Source of the DNA: Membranipora membranacea
Lineage: Eukaryota > Bryozoa > Gymnolaemata > Cheilostomatida > Membraniporidae
Assembly (NCBI GenBank): GCA_914767715.1
Contig: OU612072.1
Coordinates: 6,326,001 to 6,390,000, forward strand
Reading direction: 5' to 3'
Length of the DNA stretch: 64,000 nucleotides
Part shown: piece after piece, positions 24,692 through 40,013 of the stretch
Layout of the letters: each line of letters begins with the position of its first letter
Position numbering within the stretch: position 1 is the first letter of the stretch
Made by a program: the position numbers and the translations under genes
Notes under the pieces: generated by a model
Seen by the model: only the letters and a program-made list of their open reading frames with translations
Told to the model about the DNA's origin: nothing
Database searches by the model: none

Positions 24692-27600
24692 CTGAAACAA
24701 GCACTCCTTTCAAGTGTAATCTGCAGTTATCTGTTGAAAGCAGCTGCAGCTATCACTTTCCTCTCACCTGGAAGAAGAAAGATAGAAATGTTTGTAATCC
24801 TTGCTTGCTCATTTTGAGTGAGTATGCACAGTCAACTTGTAACTTGTGTTCTATGCACACCACCTACGACGAGTGCATGTATAAAAGTAACATTATGTAT
24901 GATGTTTCCATGGAGTTTAGTGTGATTTAGTCATTTAGAGGGATTAAACAGAGTTACTGAAATAATATATTGCACACTAAACATGATTTATGGATGAAGA
25001 AAGAGGAATAGAGACACTCATATCAGGTTTGAACTCTTGTGTATTTACCACAGCCAATGGGGTAATCAGGTAAACCTCAGACTAAGCACGATTAGACATA
25101 CCAAACTATGTATATTATAATAATTTTGACAAGGAGCATCATCTTAAACCATGTAAACACTTGTAGCCGAAGCAGGGAAGTTACTATCGCATCAAGGAAC
25201 CCAATGATACGTGATTACAAAAATGATCAAGATTCCAACCATGGCATTATCAACTACGAAAGACTGTATATGAAAATCTCAGAGAGTTGCTTGACGATAG
25301 GCAGGATCTAGTTCTGTTACAAAGTATGAACGTACTGTTCATGCACTTGATAGCGTGTTGAACTCAGGCCTGTCAGTTGCAGATGTTTGGCAAACAAGAA
25401 TGCTTTGCTCATTTGGAGAAGAAGATTCAAAGTTTTCCCATGCCTTCAGGGCTACTGAGTTAAGATAATAGGAAGTGATAAGATCCTGTATCAATCAAAC
25501 AGCTATCACATTTTAATTAATTATGAAGCCTGATGATCAACTGCAGACCTTGTAAAATTTGTAAAACAAGATTTTATCAGATTGGTGACATCATGACCAA
25601 CTCAACTGGTAAGCCCAACCTCTCTCCCAAGGTTTGCACCTTTAATAACTGGTGTACACGCTGTCAAACTTGCCTGTCAAATCGCAGGCTTGAAGTAAGC
25701 CGTCTAACTCAATATATTATGATAACAGAACAGTAGCTAGTGATATATCCTGAATTTTCTACCTTGAATATCCACCAATGTAGTCTAGCATGCAACCATG
25801 GTTTTCTGTACCCTATAAATCCTCTAGAGAAGCTGTTGCTGATTTTGTCAGACCCACGACAATCTGCTACTAATACCGTCAGACACCAGTATATCCTCAA
25901 GCAACATGGTTTATCCTTGACAAAGTTGTTCCCTTTCCAAATATTCTACACTTAGCAGTATAGTATGCAGTAGTCTTGTTTGAAGCTGGCTACCTCTAAC
26001 TTCTGACAACAACAGATATGGAATTTCAGCAATGTCTACACTACAGCTGTCAAACACAATCACCTGCTCTGCTTATTCAACCTGTCAATTGATTTGTGAA
26101 GCCATCATCAATAACCTTGCCATCGGATAACCACACACCATATCTGTATTATGTGTATATAATAATCGCTCTAGCAATGATGTTTTATTAAACTGCATAC
26201 ACAACACTCACACGCCCACACCATACAATTAAACTCCATTTGTACCAATAGCTGCGGTTCTCTGGGTTACACAGCAGTGTAATTACCATGACATATATGT
26301 CAACAATTTTTGACAGCCTATCTATATCAACTTCACATCTGTCCAACGAAATTAATGAAAATGTTTATGCCAGATTTTCAACTAGCAGCTTGCGGTAATA
26401 ATTATGCAGCTGTGACATAAGTTATCAAAGCTGTATGTCCACGATAGTAGGGATTATTGATTAGTGTTTACCCAGAATGCACTTTAATGCAATAAGTGAT
26501 ATTCCAGGTTGTTTGATGATAAGAATCTTATAAATTAACAAAAGACAGCGTTTGATACAACACCAAATGGCAAACACATTGAAATCAGAGGTCATATTAG
26601 CTCAAAACAGCCACAGACCTTGCCAAAATCAGACCACTCTTTGGGTAATTAACAGGAAAGCTACATCATAACATTGATGTACATCAGAAGAATATGTGAT
26701 AGCGCACACTTCCTAGCCGGCTGATTAGTGGAGAGATAAAGGTGAAGAAACAGGGTTAACTGTGTCGTTATCGTAACACCTCTCTGTCAACTCTACACCC
26801 ACACACAATAAACCTTCATTACTCAGCCGCTGCTGTCTGAAAAGCTGACAGCCGTATCAGATTGATTGCTGTTTGCTGACTTTGACTCAGCCTAATTAGG
26901 ATCCAATGTTATAACTTTTGCGGCGATAAATGATGGCATTTTGCGCCCTTGAACTCTGGTTACTTCACTAGGCAATATAACTGTGGTGCGTTATAATCAC
27001 AGGATATAAATAGATAGCCAAAAACTGCTGGAAATTCCAAGTTTTATAGATGTTGAGGAATGCCAACTCCTTGTCAGTGTATCAAACTTAGCCAACACAC
27101 CACATGGAACTAAAACCCTCTTTGATCCAGAATTTGTTCTCGATTGCCCAATTCTAAGATTTCCCAAGTAGCCAAGTGAGTCATATCAAGTCTCACAAAA
27201 GCAATTTCCCTGTAAGAGAGGTAGATCATCATACCTGGTGCCGGATCAATTGAAGAATCCAAAATTTACCAAATTGACTGAATTGCTAATTACCGACCAT
27301 ATCCTCTAAGTTATCTACTCCTGCTGATATCACAGATAGTCCAATGATAGAGTGCATAAAATGTACATGAAGAAAAATTGTTATACCAGTCTAGGTTTGA
27401 TTGATACCTATCATCATTAGGTACATTTATATAATGGAAGGTGAACAGCACCAGGGTCAAATAAAGGTCAGCAGTGGTGATCAAAAACGCTGCTGAAAGC
27501 CTGTGGCAGCACTTAGGCCTACTAATATCACGGAATCTTTACTACAGGCCTTTGGCCATATCCCTGGACCAGTCTGATAACTCAGGCACACTAGCTTTTA

Positions 27601-30600
27601 ACTGTAACTTAGCTATATAGGAGAAAAACATCCGAGATTTCAACATAATAATTTGAGACAGGAATATGTATATTATATTTTTAATTGCGCCGATAATTTC
27701 AGTCCTTGACCTGTAATAATTCTGTTATCACGTACTGAGAAGAAGTGATAATTTGTGTCTGACTGCTGATATAATGGCTCAATGCTCACTAGCTATTATC
27801 GTACAGATGGACGTCTTACTTGAGGCCTATTATCGGTTCATTTCTGTCAACACCGGTCAGCATTTGACGAATATTACCGTATACCTGCCCACGGGCAGCT
27901 AGGTCTTAGCGTTGTATCAGTCCGCTGATGCTCTTTTGAAAGGCCCAATCATACAAAAAATATCAGGTAAAAACTCATAATTAATTTCAATAATATTTTA
28001 ATTATGAAGCACTAATAATAACAATATTGAATATTCCGTGTTCTCACAGGTGGGAAGGAGGAAGGGCCCTTGGGCTGATGGCTAGAAAATCATCCAAATC
28101 TGCAAGGAATGAAATAAAACTCACAACGGAATAGCTCGTAAACCTGTATAACAAAGTAATTCAGTCAAGTTTTACAAAAGCTGCCAATGATTTTAATCTA
28201 ACCATCTTGATTCAAAGTAGCCAACGAGCTTAATTGACATGAGCGACAGTAGCAGCAGTTAAACTGACAACTGAGCATCAGTATAATAGATACAGGTCCT
28301 CCTGGGAGTTCTAAGGCAGGAAAAGTAGCGATTACAAATATTACAAAACTGTTTGCCATAATTACATTAATTACCGTGTGTGAGGGAGTTACGAACCTTT
28401 TCATAATGACCTTCATATGACACGCGAGACTAAAATACAGGGGATGTTGCAAAACCTGCTGTCAACCCCAAGCGGCTATAGAGAATGAAGAGCTAGATTT
28501 AATATCAATACTCAGAGTATGTGATTTGTCCTTGACAAAACAACTCTTAATCAAGTAAACCCTTATTGAGTCAAAGCCACCCAAACTTATTTCCAAACTC
28601 AACTCAGAAATATACTGTCCGACCACACTGGTAAAGCTTAACGAATCTACAAGATACAGTTCGATGTGTCTAACAAGTTTTTTATTCAAAGGATGACAAG
28701 CTAGTCTGGAAACCATTCCAGGCATCAACTAAGACTTCAGACCAAGTAAAGAGGTCCAAGTTGTACAGCTTTGCAGTATTGTGAAAACCACTAAAGACAT
28801 GTATAATAAAGCTGAATTTAATTTGATATTGACTAAAAAAAATACTACTTGAAGACTTACCCCTCGTTCTCAATCAAAAGTCAAATAATCCAACGGACTC
28901 CAAAGCCCTGGAAGCCTTTGCTTAGCGTAAAATGTCAAGCAGATAGTCTAGGTAGCCATTATCCAAAGTAAAACTCAACCTTACAGAAGCCAACTTAACT
29001 CAGAACACTCTTAGCTCAGAATTGGCTTGGCTCTGCTAAGCTCATCTTACGAGCTGACCAGTTATGTATAAGAGATGAGTGTTATCTTTGTTCGATGAAT
29101 TCACTTTTACCTAATAATGATGCTCTACTGCAGCAGCATTAATATAAAAACTGATGATGTCTAAGATTCTATGAGTAGCTATAAGCATGGCTTAGAAATA
29201 GTGTGTGTTATGACTTTATTGCAAATTCCTGCAATCAGAGCCTTTTTAGACCTAATTATAAGCCCCAAGTGTTCGGGTCGAGTGCGTACGCCCCGCCCTA
29301 ATTGAAAAGGCTGCTGTTGATTAGGTACTATGCTTAATATTATTGCATTAAGTATCTTCCAACCTATGTGCACGCATATATATTTCATTGATATATACAA
29401 CTACAAACGATAAATAATATAATATTGTATGATATTATACTTATAGTCAAGTGGATTGAGATTATTCTTCCTATCCTTAGCGGCGTGATGTTAGGCCAAA
29501 TCAACCGGCAAGATATAAACCCAAATAACAACATAAGCCTCAATCCACACTAAAAGCTGACAGCTTTAATGAAAAGCCATCTAATAAAGGCTAATTCCAA
29601 ACATGAAGATCTAAACAATTATGACATAGGCTACTACTAATTCTACTATTAACCTTACACATTTAATTTGGAAGTCAAATTATGTAAGGCGCTGAATTTT
29701 CTGCCCCAAAATCATGCAGGAGAATAAAATTAGGAAAGCCTAAGCTATCTTGCCTTACCCATACATCCAGCGAGCGACTTGACTGCAGTAGACATAAGCT
29801 GATTCTATTTTTAGTATCCATTGGATCATGACAATCGAAGCAAAGTGCTCACTTGTCTATGTTATACTATGCAAAAGTAGGTTTTTGTAGGGAATAAAAT
29901 ACGTTTATAAAAACACTCTATACATCCTTAGCTATTGATCTATATGCTTAGCCCTTCGGCAATAGCTCATGTTGGTACAATATTCATTGCTAATACATGG
30001 TATAAAAAAGTCAACGACAGCATAATTGCCATACACTACATCATGCTACATCAAGTCAAGTGCTGCTGTGTATGTGACATTACAGGGCAGGTGCTTCAAT
30101 GCACAGGAAATAGATGTGGGTTTATAACAATAAGATATCTTTGGTCATATCATGCCATGAGAAATGCTTTTATCTTGGTTATACGTCGATTTAAATTGTC
30201 TTATCGTAAACATCTAGTGTTATTATGTTTTGATACATGAAAATTGTGCCACTGCACGTTAAAATCGAGGAGGTTCCCATGCTTAGTACAACTTTATGGG
30301 GTAAAAATATATCACCCTTTTTCGTTAAGAAAGAATGACGCAGAGCTGCTGGTTAATTCTGACAGCTGCCTCGTCCTTGAGCAAGGTGCCCCTGTACGAA
30401 TTATCAAACTATCAAAGATGTATAAGTATTAATATGTACATGTGGTTATCATTACTATGCTGGTGCATCATCAAAACCTCATAAACTTCCTCCAGGAATA
30501 CAATCAGGGTATCGGGTCTTAACATACCATCGTGTAAGTGACGTAAGTAAAGTAAGTAAGTAAGTAAGCGTACCGTAAGTGGCCAGAAGGAAGTTAGCTA

Positions 30601-33091
30601 GTAATGAGTCCCGCTCCTTCTGATATCAAGATGGCATTTGCTTTTTTTCTTGGAAGATGGATTTGGGACCATCTTGTTGCGTACTATTACATTTTTTGCT
30701 TTTCTTGCAAAAAATAAAGATCTGCTTCCTATTTCATACTTATTGTTGGGTATTGCATTTTCAATTGACACGCAGATAAGTATGTGCTAATAGTGCAAAC
30801 TTGGTTGCAAAGCACACTGAAACAAAATTGAAAACCACAAAATAATTTACATTTTTTGCAGTCAGCACAATTGAGACAGACAATAACTCACAACAGCTTC
30901 ATTTCATTAAAATTGGCAGCTTGCCAGGTCCTATATGCTGCCTAAAAACGCTGAGTTTTTCACACTTTCGGCCTTATTTGTTTATACCTTTATTAATCTG
31001 TATTCACTTTACATTGATGTCCTGGCAGCTTTGTTGTTTACAATGCTATAATCTAATTACACCCCTTAATGTGTTGGACTGTACTCTTGCTTGCCAGTAT
31101 ACAGCTTGTTGGCTGTGATTCCGGCCCTGATCACTAATGGATGTGATATCCACAAAATGTTATAATGAGAAAAAATTAACGCACCAAATGTCACGCTGTA
31201 AACAAGTACACTAAATGATGATGCCGGGTCTGGCCAGTGGTGTTGCTTTTAGTAACTTGACTTCGACAGACTACAGAGATCATACCAAACAGATATGTTA
31301 CAATGAAACCTCATCATAGAGTCACCAAACTTTTAAGTGAATTGCTGTTTTTCAAAAACATTTACATTTACAAGTCATTCACATATAACCCATTTCAAAG
31401 ACAAAACGTCTGTGATCAATCTATACTCTTGCAAGTCACTATCTATTCAGATATGAGCCTCATTTTATAAGTCATCATCTTCAAAAACTGACCAAAACTG
31501 CATCGAAAAAATTTTTTACTTGTATGTCTGACAGTGTTGTCCACGAACAAAAGCGGACCACAGGGCGTATACATCTGGTGTTTTCCACTTTCATTTTGTG
31601 TCAGGTTTTATTCCCAGGTCATTCCCCAAATCGAGCTGAGACAAGCATTGTTATTTTATTCTGAGTCACATTCGGGGAGCGGAAAACATGATGTTTTTCG
31701 AGATATAACACCTTGACTGTATTCTGTGTGAGGCATGCGGAGTGATAGAAATCTACAGATCATGCCAAGCCTGTTCGAATCATAAAATCTAAATAAAGAA
31801 ACTGGAATCACTAACAGATTGTGGCCCCCTTATGATATATCTCCTATCGAGCAGAATCAACTCTGTGGAATCACTAAGACAGGTACCAAACATATCGGTC
31901 TTCACGATCGCCCTCATTAAAGTTTTATGAACCTGTATTGATTGTGAAAGCCGGGTTAACGTTGAAACACAAATCTAGTTAAGTCACAATTGCTTACAAA
32001 GTACATCTTGACCTAGACTGACTATACTCCAAGAGTCCCAGGTCCAGTCCATCTTGATCACCTAATCTAGTCTGTCACCACTTGCAAATCGATTTCTGGT
32101 AAAGCGGTTAATATGACAGAAAGCGCCTCAATATTTAATTATACTAGTTAGATTTATTTTGGGAGAGTGATTCACTGATAGCTGATTCAACAATATACTT
32201 ATTAGAACGATCTTTGAATATATACTATGAGCTCTATATATTCACTAATACTAATACTAATACAATAATATATACTAATACATTAACTAAAAATCCACAG
32301 CTGAATATCTGAACCTCAATAATCACAAAAACATCTCTCCTTTATCTCATGTCATTTTAAGTCATAGACTGAGTGGCAATAATTCTGACTACTGTTATGG
32401 AAAAGGCGAAACTCAGTTTGCCTTCAACGCCCAACCCGAACCAAAAATGGAGACCGTACAGAGTTTTGGCGTTGAGGCTATTTGAGCTGGACACAAATAT
32501 AGTTTGGACTTTCCCACATGTTGTTCTATTACAATTTGTGCTCAACAAGAATGTCTTTTTTATACGCTCATCAAAATAGACAGCTGTGGAGAAATAATTG
32601 ATGATTGATAATGTAAAATCTTTCTACCTACCTTAGATTTCAAAATCACAAAGACGTCACACAGCCGCCCTTTTGAGAAACAAAAGTAGCAATTAAAGTT
32701 TCAATTAAATTCCAGCTTACTGCCCATACGACTTTACAGACGGAAATATTGTTGACAGTGATTCAATTTGATTTTAAAATATGACATCATTTTGTATGAA
32801 ATAACTGAACATGTCCTGAAAGAGCACCCTATCAAATAAACATGATAAGTGTTTGGTTTGTATGATGCTAAAAGTAAAAAATATCTCCATATAATATATA
32901 CTTAATACTAAATACATTGAAAACACCTAGGAGTAGAGGGGAGTTGTACTTTTACTCCATACTTGAATACACACAAACCAGGGAGGGGAGGGATGTCTCA
33001 CCCTCCAGTGTCAAGCTATTGTCAAGAGATTTTATGTCTCAGCAGTTATCTTCTCTTTTGTTAGGGGTCAATAAATCCTAGCATGGTGTTT

Positions 33092-33166
33092 ACTAGCCTA
33101 TCTTGACAAGCTCTGTTGCGGGGGTTTCCCCCACCCTCCCCAACAAAGCTTGTCAAGACAGACTAG
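33092..33166. repeat. 75 bp purine/pyrimidine fold-back repeat
   Basis: CTTGACAAGCTCTGTTG and CAACAAAGCTTGTCAAG face each other around a GGGGGTTTCCCCCACCCTCC core. A partial relative (purine run plus AACAGAGCTTGTC) occurs at 18548-18590. Confidence 0.65.
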
Positions 33167-33520
33167 ATGTTTGCTTATAATGTGATTAAAACATGAATAT
33201 CTGGTCTGCCGCTGGGCCGACAAATCTGTCGTTATGACTGCATTGCCAGATTATAGCATAACCCTGAATGAAGACAGCGCCCTCGGCACAAACAATATAT
33301 GTATAAACAGCATAATATGACAAAAAGTGGGATTCTGGGATAGATGACTTGAGACAATCTTCAGCAGAGTTCATAACTTTCCCTACTCTCAACTAAATTA
33401 ATGATGTTGACTACTTGACAGAGAAATATTAAGGAGGTTATGTCACAGCACAATATTGCTACATCCCATCCCTCTTTGAATTATTAGATTTAGCTTCCCA
33501 TGTTCGATAGTAGAATAGAA

Positions 33521-33650
33521 CCCACAACGCATCACCCCTAACAAATCCAAAACTATCATACCAAATGTACCACTCACCATTTCCAATCTACCCACAATGC
33601 ATCAGGCTTCACAAACCCAAAACTATGTTACTAAAAGTACCACCCACAGC
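33521..33650. repeat. Tandem duplication, period 70 bp
   Basis: The unit starting CCCACAACGCATCA at 33521 recurs as CCCACAATGCATCA at 33591. Both continue through CCAAAACTAT and a GTACCAC motif. Confidence 0.65.
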
Positions 33651-36600
33651 TTATGAGGGGCTTAAAGTTTGATACAGGCACACCATTTGTAGAAAAATAC
33701 ATAGTCTTCTGATATGGATATATCCGGAGAAAGATGACGCTGCTGAGGGCTTCGAATTACTAATACTTAAAGATTATGTAAATAGTATATATTCAGAATT
33801 AATACAGGGCTAATCCTATCTGTAAATATTATATAGATTAATAACCTCTTAGCAATCTTCTAACTTACGTAAAAAATAACATGGTCAACAAGGTATGTAT
33901 ACCTGTAAGAGACGACAAATTTAATGAAGTCAATCAGTCTCAGCCCTGATGACCTATATAGTATACTGCTGCTTTGTAAATATTGACCTATATATCCCCT
34001 TGTACAGCCGACAACAAAACACTTTACCAACAATCTTTGAGAACAAGACTTAATAATGAGAACCAAAGAAGACAAATATATCAAAACACTAATGTGGGGG
34101 AGGTCAACAAGAAATCAAACCTGAATCTAAGGACTAAAGCCTGCATTAATGTCTGAGTGGAACTGGAATGGCTACCCTGGGAAGGTGAAAAACCTGGTTT
34201 GTATGCTTTACCTGTGATGCGATGGGATGTATTGATAGCAAAGCACAAAAACATGTCCCGTACAAGTCCTGTGAAAGACTCAACTTTCTTATGTAGGTCA
34301 AACTAGATGGGAAAATGAGTTGGTACAATAAAACAAGGTAGCACAAATCTATACCACAATGCAATTTTCTTTGTGATTTCTTCCCAGGTTTTCCATAAAT
34401 GGTAACCAGATTACAGTGGCAAACAAAGAGAGTGGTCTAATTCACAACATACCTGTTAGATAGTAGAAAAGTTTGGTCCTTGTCGATAATTGTCTGCACA
34501 TGTGCTCTCCAGCTAATGAGCAGATATGTACGTATTACAGGTAAGGAGTACTACCTGCTGTACTGACTGCCTGTCCTAGATTACACACTCAGGCCTGCAA
34601 ATAAAGAAACAGACAGATTTGAGTCAAAATAGCACAAGGGGAAGAAGTGCAAAAAAGGAGGATGTTTTACGAGTGCAAAATTGGCTGACACATTTTCAAC
34701 ATTCAACGCCTTTCAACTCCTGTTTATGACAAAACAGAGGGTGGGCTGCCCCTAAAGAGGGACGCAAGTTGCCCGGAGTCCTCATACTGAGAATGTGATA
34801 CATCCTAGTAACCTAGAATGCATCCTAGAGGTGAGGCCATGGTGGACCTCCTAATCGTAAGTGTGCAGCAAGCTGCCAGAAACTGAAACAGGCACTAATC
34901 AGCCATTGGCAGTGACACTTTGATCTTAGCCAATAGGCCGAGAAGCCCCATATATATATATATATCAGTCAACTCAGATGGCTCTATTCTTACACCAAAC
35001 GATCACGATTTTTCTTCACAGCATATCATGACCTCACTACGACAAACATTCATGTTATGTAATGGAACACCTTCCTCCCAGAAGCCCTCAAATATTGCGC
35101 CCATTTGTATACCTACCCTCACCAATACATCCACTCGAACAGCTAATGCTGTATAGATCTGACAAATGACTGTAGTTGTGAGCAATGACAAACTTTGATA
35201 AGAGCCATAATTACCAATCTGTCGATGGAACAAGAACACTTGGCGTCTTCAAAGAATGACTGTTCACTGCGAGTTCAGAGTGGTAAATGAATCGCAAGTG
35301 CTGCCTGAATACTTGACTGCACAAAGTATTAAAGATGTGAAACAAATTGTGTTAATAAGTGCCGATTATTGTCATCTTCGCCAGCAGCAACAGCGGTTTG
35401 TACCTATAGATCATTGACCCTCCCTCCAAACTTGACAAAGCCATAATTCATGTTTTCTCCTTATAAAACGGCACGGCACCGCAGAAGACCATGTTTAGCA
35501 TATGTAAACATACACATATACCCCCTTAGCATTTCAATTACACTTCACGAACATGTGCGTCGATTTTAACAAGATCTTAGTTTATTTTTAGAACAGGGTA
35601 TGAACATGTATACGTCATTAAGACTGACACCTTATACATGAAATACTAATACATACTTGATGCTCCACATTGTACAGCTGCAGAACCGGTGTGGAGGTTA
35701 TACTAAAAGAACTATAGTAGTTTTGTATTTTGTTTACACAAATGACTATGTATTCTAGGGCTGAACCCATCACTGTTGATCAGGATTTTATTTGTGGTGA
35801 CTGCTTTCCTTGTCCACACCTCAATAGTTGACTGTGATAGTTTATTCTTCATTTGTTATTTAAAGTTATTTTAAATCTCTAAAAAATATCTATGGTAATG
35901 TTGCACTGGTGTAACAACAGCGATTTAGTTTATCGTTTAAAGGTATGGCTCAGCTCTATGATCAATCAGTTCAATTGTACTTATAACTTATTTTGTGTGG
36001 GAGTATGATCAAGTGTGATAGAGACCGATTAAAATAAGCTTCTGAATAAAATGAACATGAAAGGAGTAGGACTTGATTGAAGTAATATAATTGCAGTGAT
36101 TTAATTGAATTTGCAGCCATGTGGCTTTAGCTTTGTTGACAGAGTTATGTACTAACTTTTTTTACTACTTCATTAGCTGTTCTCGCAGCTCAAACTCAAA
36201 ACTACCAGGTACATGGGCCCTACAATGTATTTTAGTTAGATTACCGGACAAGATAGAGCATCTCTCGATTGAACATTCCATTGCCTTACCTAAATGTCTT
36301 ACTTATCAATCAGATCGAAATGCAATTGGATCTAGACACCCTCCCTCCTTTCCCCTACTCGATGCATGGCCATGAACTTCTCGATAGACAGAGTTATAGT
36401 TGTTAGCTCTTGTTCATCAAGCTCTAACCAAGGTCATCGTCATCACACCACATGCACTTTTATCTAGCTAAAGCAAGCTTCTGGATAATGGACATTGTCG
36501 GCCCCTGGACAGGAAGTTCAAACATTGTTTCCATCAGATTCCACACTAAGGCTAACAGTGCTTATCGCCATATAAGTTACCATTTTCATTTACAGGGTAC

Positions 36601-37052
36601 CCGTTATCCTGAGCAGTCCAAAGACATATAGTCTTCCCCCCCCCCAAGGGGATGGCTGTACAACGGATGCTGGATATTTGTCTTGCTACCGTTGTATAAC
36701 CTGAACCAGCCAAATAATGACCTTCAATCACTGACTACTAGTCTACTGTTCACCAGGGCCAGATTCTCAAACCTGAATCAAGTGCTCAACAAGTTTTGCA
36801 AGTTTGAGGCAACACCCTGACATCTAATCTAAGCCTGTATAACTTTCCAATCTCCACAACAATATTAAGACGCTGCTTGCAACAGTCCCCATTTGACCTT
36901 GACTCCTTGAGAGGAGAGTGAGAGAAAGTCGAAGGCGGTTTAAAGTTTGATAACAACCCAAAATATTGCAGGATAAGATCCTATGTTCTATGTATGCAAG
37001 CCTCTGAATTCGGTTTCAAATTCGTCCCGATTACATCAACACAAGTCTGTTT

Positions 37053-37095
37053 GCGGGGGGGGGGGGAGGGGGGAGGGGGAGGAGATCGGAGGAGA
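37053..37095. repeat. G-run region
   Basis: A run of 13 or more G is followed by short G blocks separated by A. It could form a quadruplex, or be an assembly-sensitive homopolymer. Confidence 0.6.
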
Positions 37096-37216
37096 CTGTC
37101 ATAATATAAATGAGTTAAGCTCAGAAGTGAGACTTCTATGGTATGGTATCCTCTAAATGTCAACAATCTATGAGATCAATGATTGTCCTGCGAACAGAGT
37201 GATAATGACACCTGTT

Positions 37217-37253
37217 ATACCAAAGAGTAAAGTTATACCCTTACTTTGTGATA
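37217..37253. repeat. Hairpin repeat family B, degenerate copy
   Basis: ATACCAAAGAGTAAAG and CTTACTTTGTGATA form a weaker version of the family B hairpin. Confidence 0.45.
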
Positions 37254-39838
37254 AAATGAAATCTCACCTGCTAATTCTACAGCTCTAACTACTGCTGCCT
37301 CCTAGATCTGACCACAGAGCCCTAATCACATGCTGCTGCCTAAATACAGCATAGCCTTAGATCCATAAGACAAGTGAGAAACTCACTTCACTGTGTCTGG
37401 TTAAGCTCCCTTGTTTCAGGCTGCAGGTGCCAAAGGCTATATTATTCATTTACTGTAAGCCAGCGTGATACCAGTCAAACCTTGTATGACATACTCTTAT
37501 ATACTATACAAACTAGGTGTGCAAATATGAAATGTGCTAAAAATATACTCTAATAATATTTTACTAGCATTTATATTACATAGAATAAACTTAAATATAT
37601 AGATATAAACCCAAAAGACTGTACTGGCCATACATGACCATGCTGTATTGTGTTCATTGTTATGAGCTGTCTAGGGTTTTTCACTAAACAATAGAGGTGT
37701 ATAAAGCAATTACGCAAATATTGTAAATGAGTTTTCCTTTGACAAAAATTGTTTTGTTGTTTTAAAAAAATATGTTGGTTTTGTATCAATTAGTCAGGAT
37801 TACAAAGTTCATTCACAGCCACTTATAATCGCTCTGACTTGATCTATAAATAGGCCTTGTGTTAGACAGATTTTAAAAGAATAAATTGCTATGACGCAAG
37901 TGTTCAAATAAAATAATGTGATACCCTACAGAATCTCCAACAAGATTGAGATAGCTTGATTCCAGGCTAGCTAACATTTAAGCTGGTTAAAAATTTAGTG
38001 CTAGCTAACATTAAGTCAACCCAAATCTAGGTAAACTAAACTCTAGTCGACATTTTCTCCTCTCGAGTAATCTTTTGCTGATGGATCGTTGAAATTCGTA
38101 AAAGCAAGGTCGCTTTCGTCATAGTAAAAGTTCAACAATGTACACAGGAATATTGTGCTTCCAGTGTCCGCCAGCTCTCCAAGCTTATGAAAAAACCTGG
38201 TGTAAGATGAATTCCTCATCCAATAGAAACCAATTAACCTACAGATCTTCTATAGATATACATACCATAGAATCCTTGAACATTCATATGGAGTATTTAT
38301 CGATAGGCAGCGTAATTAAAATGTTCCAATGAAGAGATAATTAACTCTACTTTGTTTGATTGAGCGATTGATTAAAAACAGGCCTTTTCTTTATACAAGG
38401 TTTGTTTACTTTATAAATCCCTTCAAGTTTGTTTGTAACAACAACCAACTGGCTTTGTGAAACACTCCAATTGGTCAGTTTCCTTGTTTGCGGACGCCTT
38501 ATAAACCTGGGATTAAACATAAAGAAATCACCTCTAGCCTGGTTCTACTGTTCATACATGGAAATATAGTTTGAGAGGTGAGTCTCAGCTCCGTATAGAC
38601 GTTCAATTATACAATCACAGGCTAGATTTATTGCAGAAAAATTCAAGATATTTTTACGAGTAGCATCTTATTGGTTTCAGTTTTAGGCATAAAACCAGAT
38701 CACAGTGCTAATAATCAGGACAATATGTAAACTGTACTCATGCTGCTTTATCTTTATGAACCTGGATATTACTGTAACATGTTAGATGCCAGAGCTAGGA
38801 ATGTTGGTGGAATAGTACAGTTTACTTTGCTGGTATGTGTGAAAGTCGGTGGCGCTTTCTATTTTGGGAAATCTGTTTTTGATTGCTCGATCAAATTTTG
38901 CAACATTACAACATCTAAATCTTACTTATATCAAGGAATAACTGTTACTCCTTGCTTAGATATCTCATGATGCAAACAACGCCCTGTTTGCAGCTCTGGT
39001 CTTGATTTTGAGTAATTATTGTACGGTGGTTGTTATTATTGGAATGTGGGGGAACAACTCCAAAATAGCCATGTGAATTCGATACATCAAAAGTTAGTAC
39101 ACCACACCAGAAGATAGCCAAATGCCAATGATTATCTGTCATCAGCTTGGTTTGGCCTGTAAGGATGCAAGCATAAGCTTTGTACCTCAGTTGAAAATCT
39201 TGTCATAAGTTAGCATATATCTATCTCGATACCCTGGCTATACCAATTGATAAGACATTTACCCCTTGATATAGCAGTCAGCAGCCAGAACTGAGTGACA
39301 AACTTGATTCTTCAGATCTTTCAAATTGAATCCATAATAAAGTTCTGTTACCGAATGCCACCTTGTACAATGACCGGATAGCATCATCAGTTGTCATCAG
39401 CGGACAGACTATCAAGAATTTCAAGTTTGCCCATGTCAGGTCTGCCAATCTCCCCACCTCAAGAGTTAGTCATATCTAACTTTTATGATATTACCTACTC
39501 CACCTCATTGACAGTCTGAGTGCTTGCATTAGCCCTAGTAGATATCTGTTCAATGAGTGTCTAGCCTAGTGAGCATGTATATTGGTGTAAGTGTACAATA
39601 ACGCAGTGAGTCATACGACGAAATATCTCAGAAATGTCATGACCGAATAAACAGCATCAATAATTGATTGAGAACCCTGACCGTCAACTATGAGTTGTAG
39701 CAGTTTAGTATAACACCAACAAATGTTGACTTAAGCCTTGTACCCACCAATGTGCTTTTTTAATCTCAGGAATTTCTAAGATTTTGCACTGGCACTCATT
39801 AAAGAATTTGTGGGTACCACAAAATTCAGCACAACATA

Positions 39839-39874
39839 TCGCACGAAAGTAGAATCAATTCTACTTTCGTGCGA
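39839..39874. repeat. Perfect 17 bp-arm palindrome
   Basis: CGCACGAAAGTAGAAT and ATTCTACTTTCGTGCG are exact complements separated by two bases. Around it, GTGGGTACCACA (39810) and TATGTTGTACCCACC (39906) also face each other, so this may be the centre of a larger inverted-repeat element. Confidence 0.75.
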
Positions 39875-39957
39875 AGGTAATTGTAAACGCACCACGATCT
39901 CTGTGTATGTTGTACCCACCAATCACCGCAATGCACAAGTGGTCGTGCATGATCGCA

Positions 39958-40013
39958 GATGAGTTCCTGGGACAGTTATGCAGTTGATGAGTTCCTGGGA
40001 CAGTTACGCAGTT
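39958..40013. repeat. Tandem duplication, 28 bp unit
   Basis: Two adjacent copies of a unit starting GATGAGTTCCTGGGACAGTT differ at one base. Confidence 0.8.

Noticed and set aside
28198-28873. Overlapping minus-strand frames suggesting a gene in the long NCX leader intron
   Set aside because: No domain, no consistent splice sites, and hydrophobic composition expected from AT-rich DNA.
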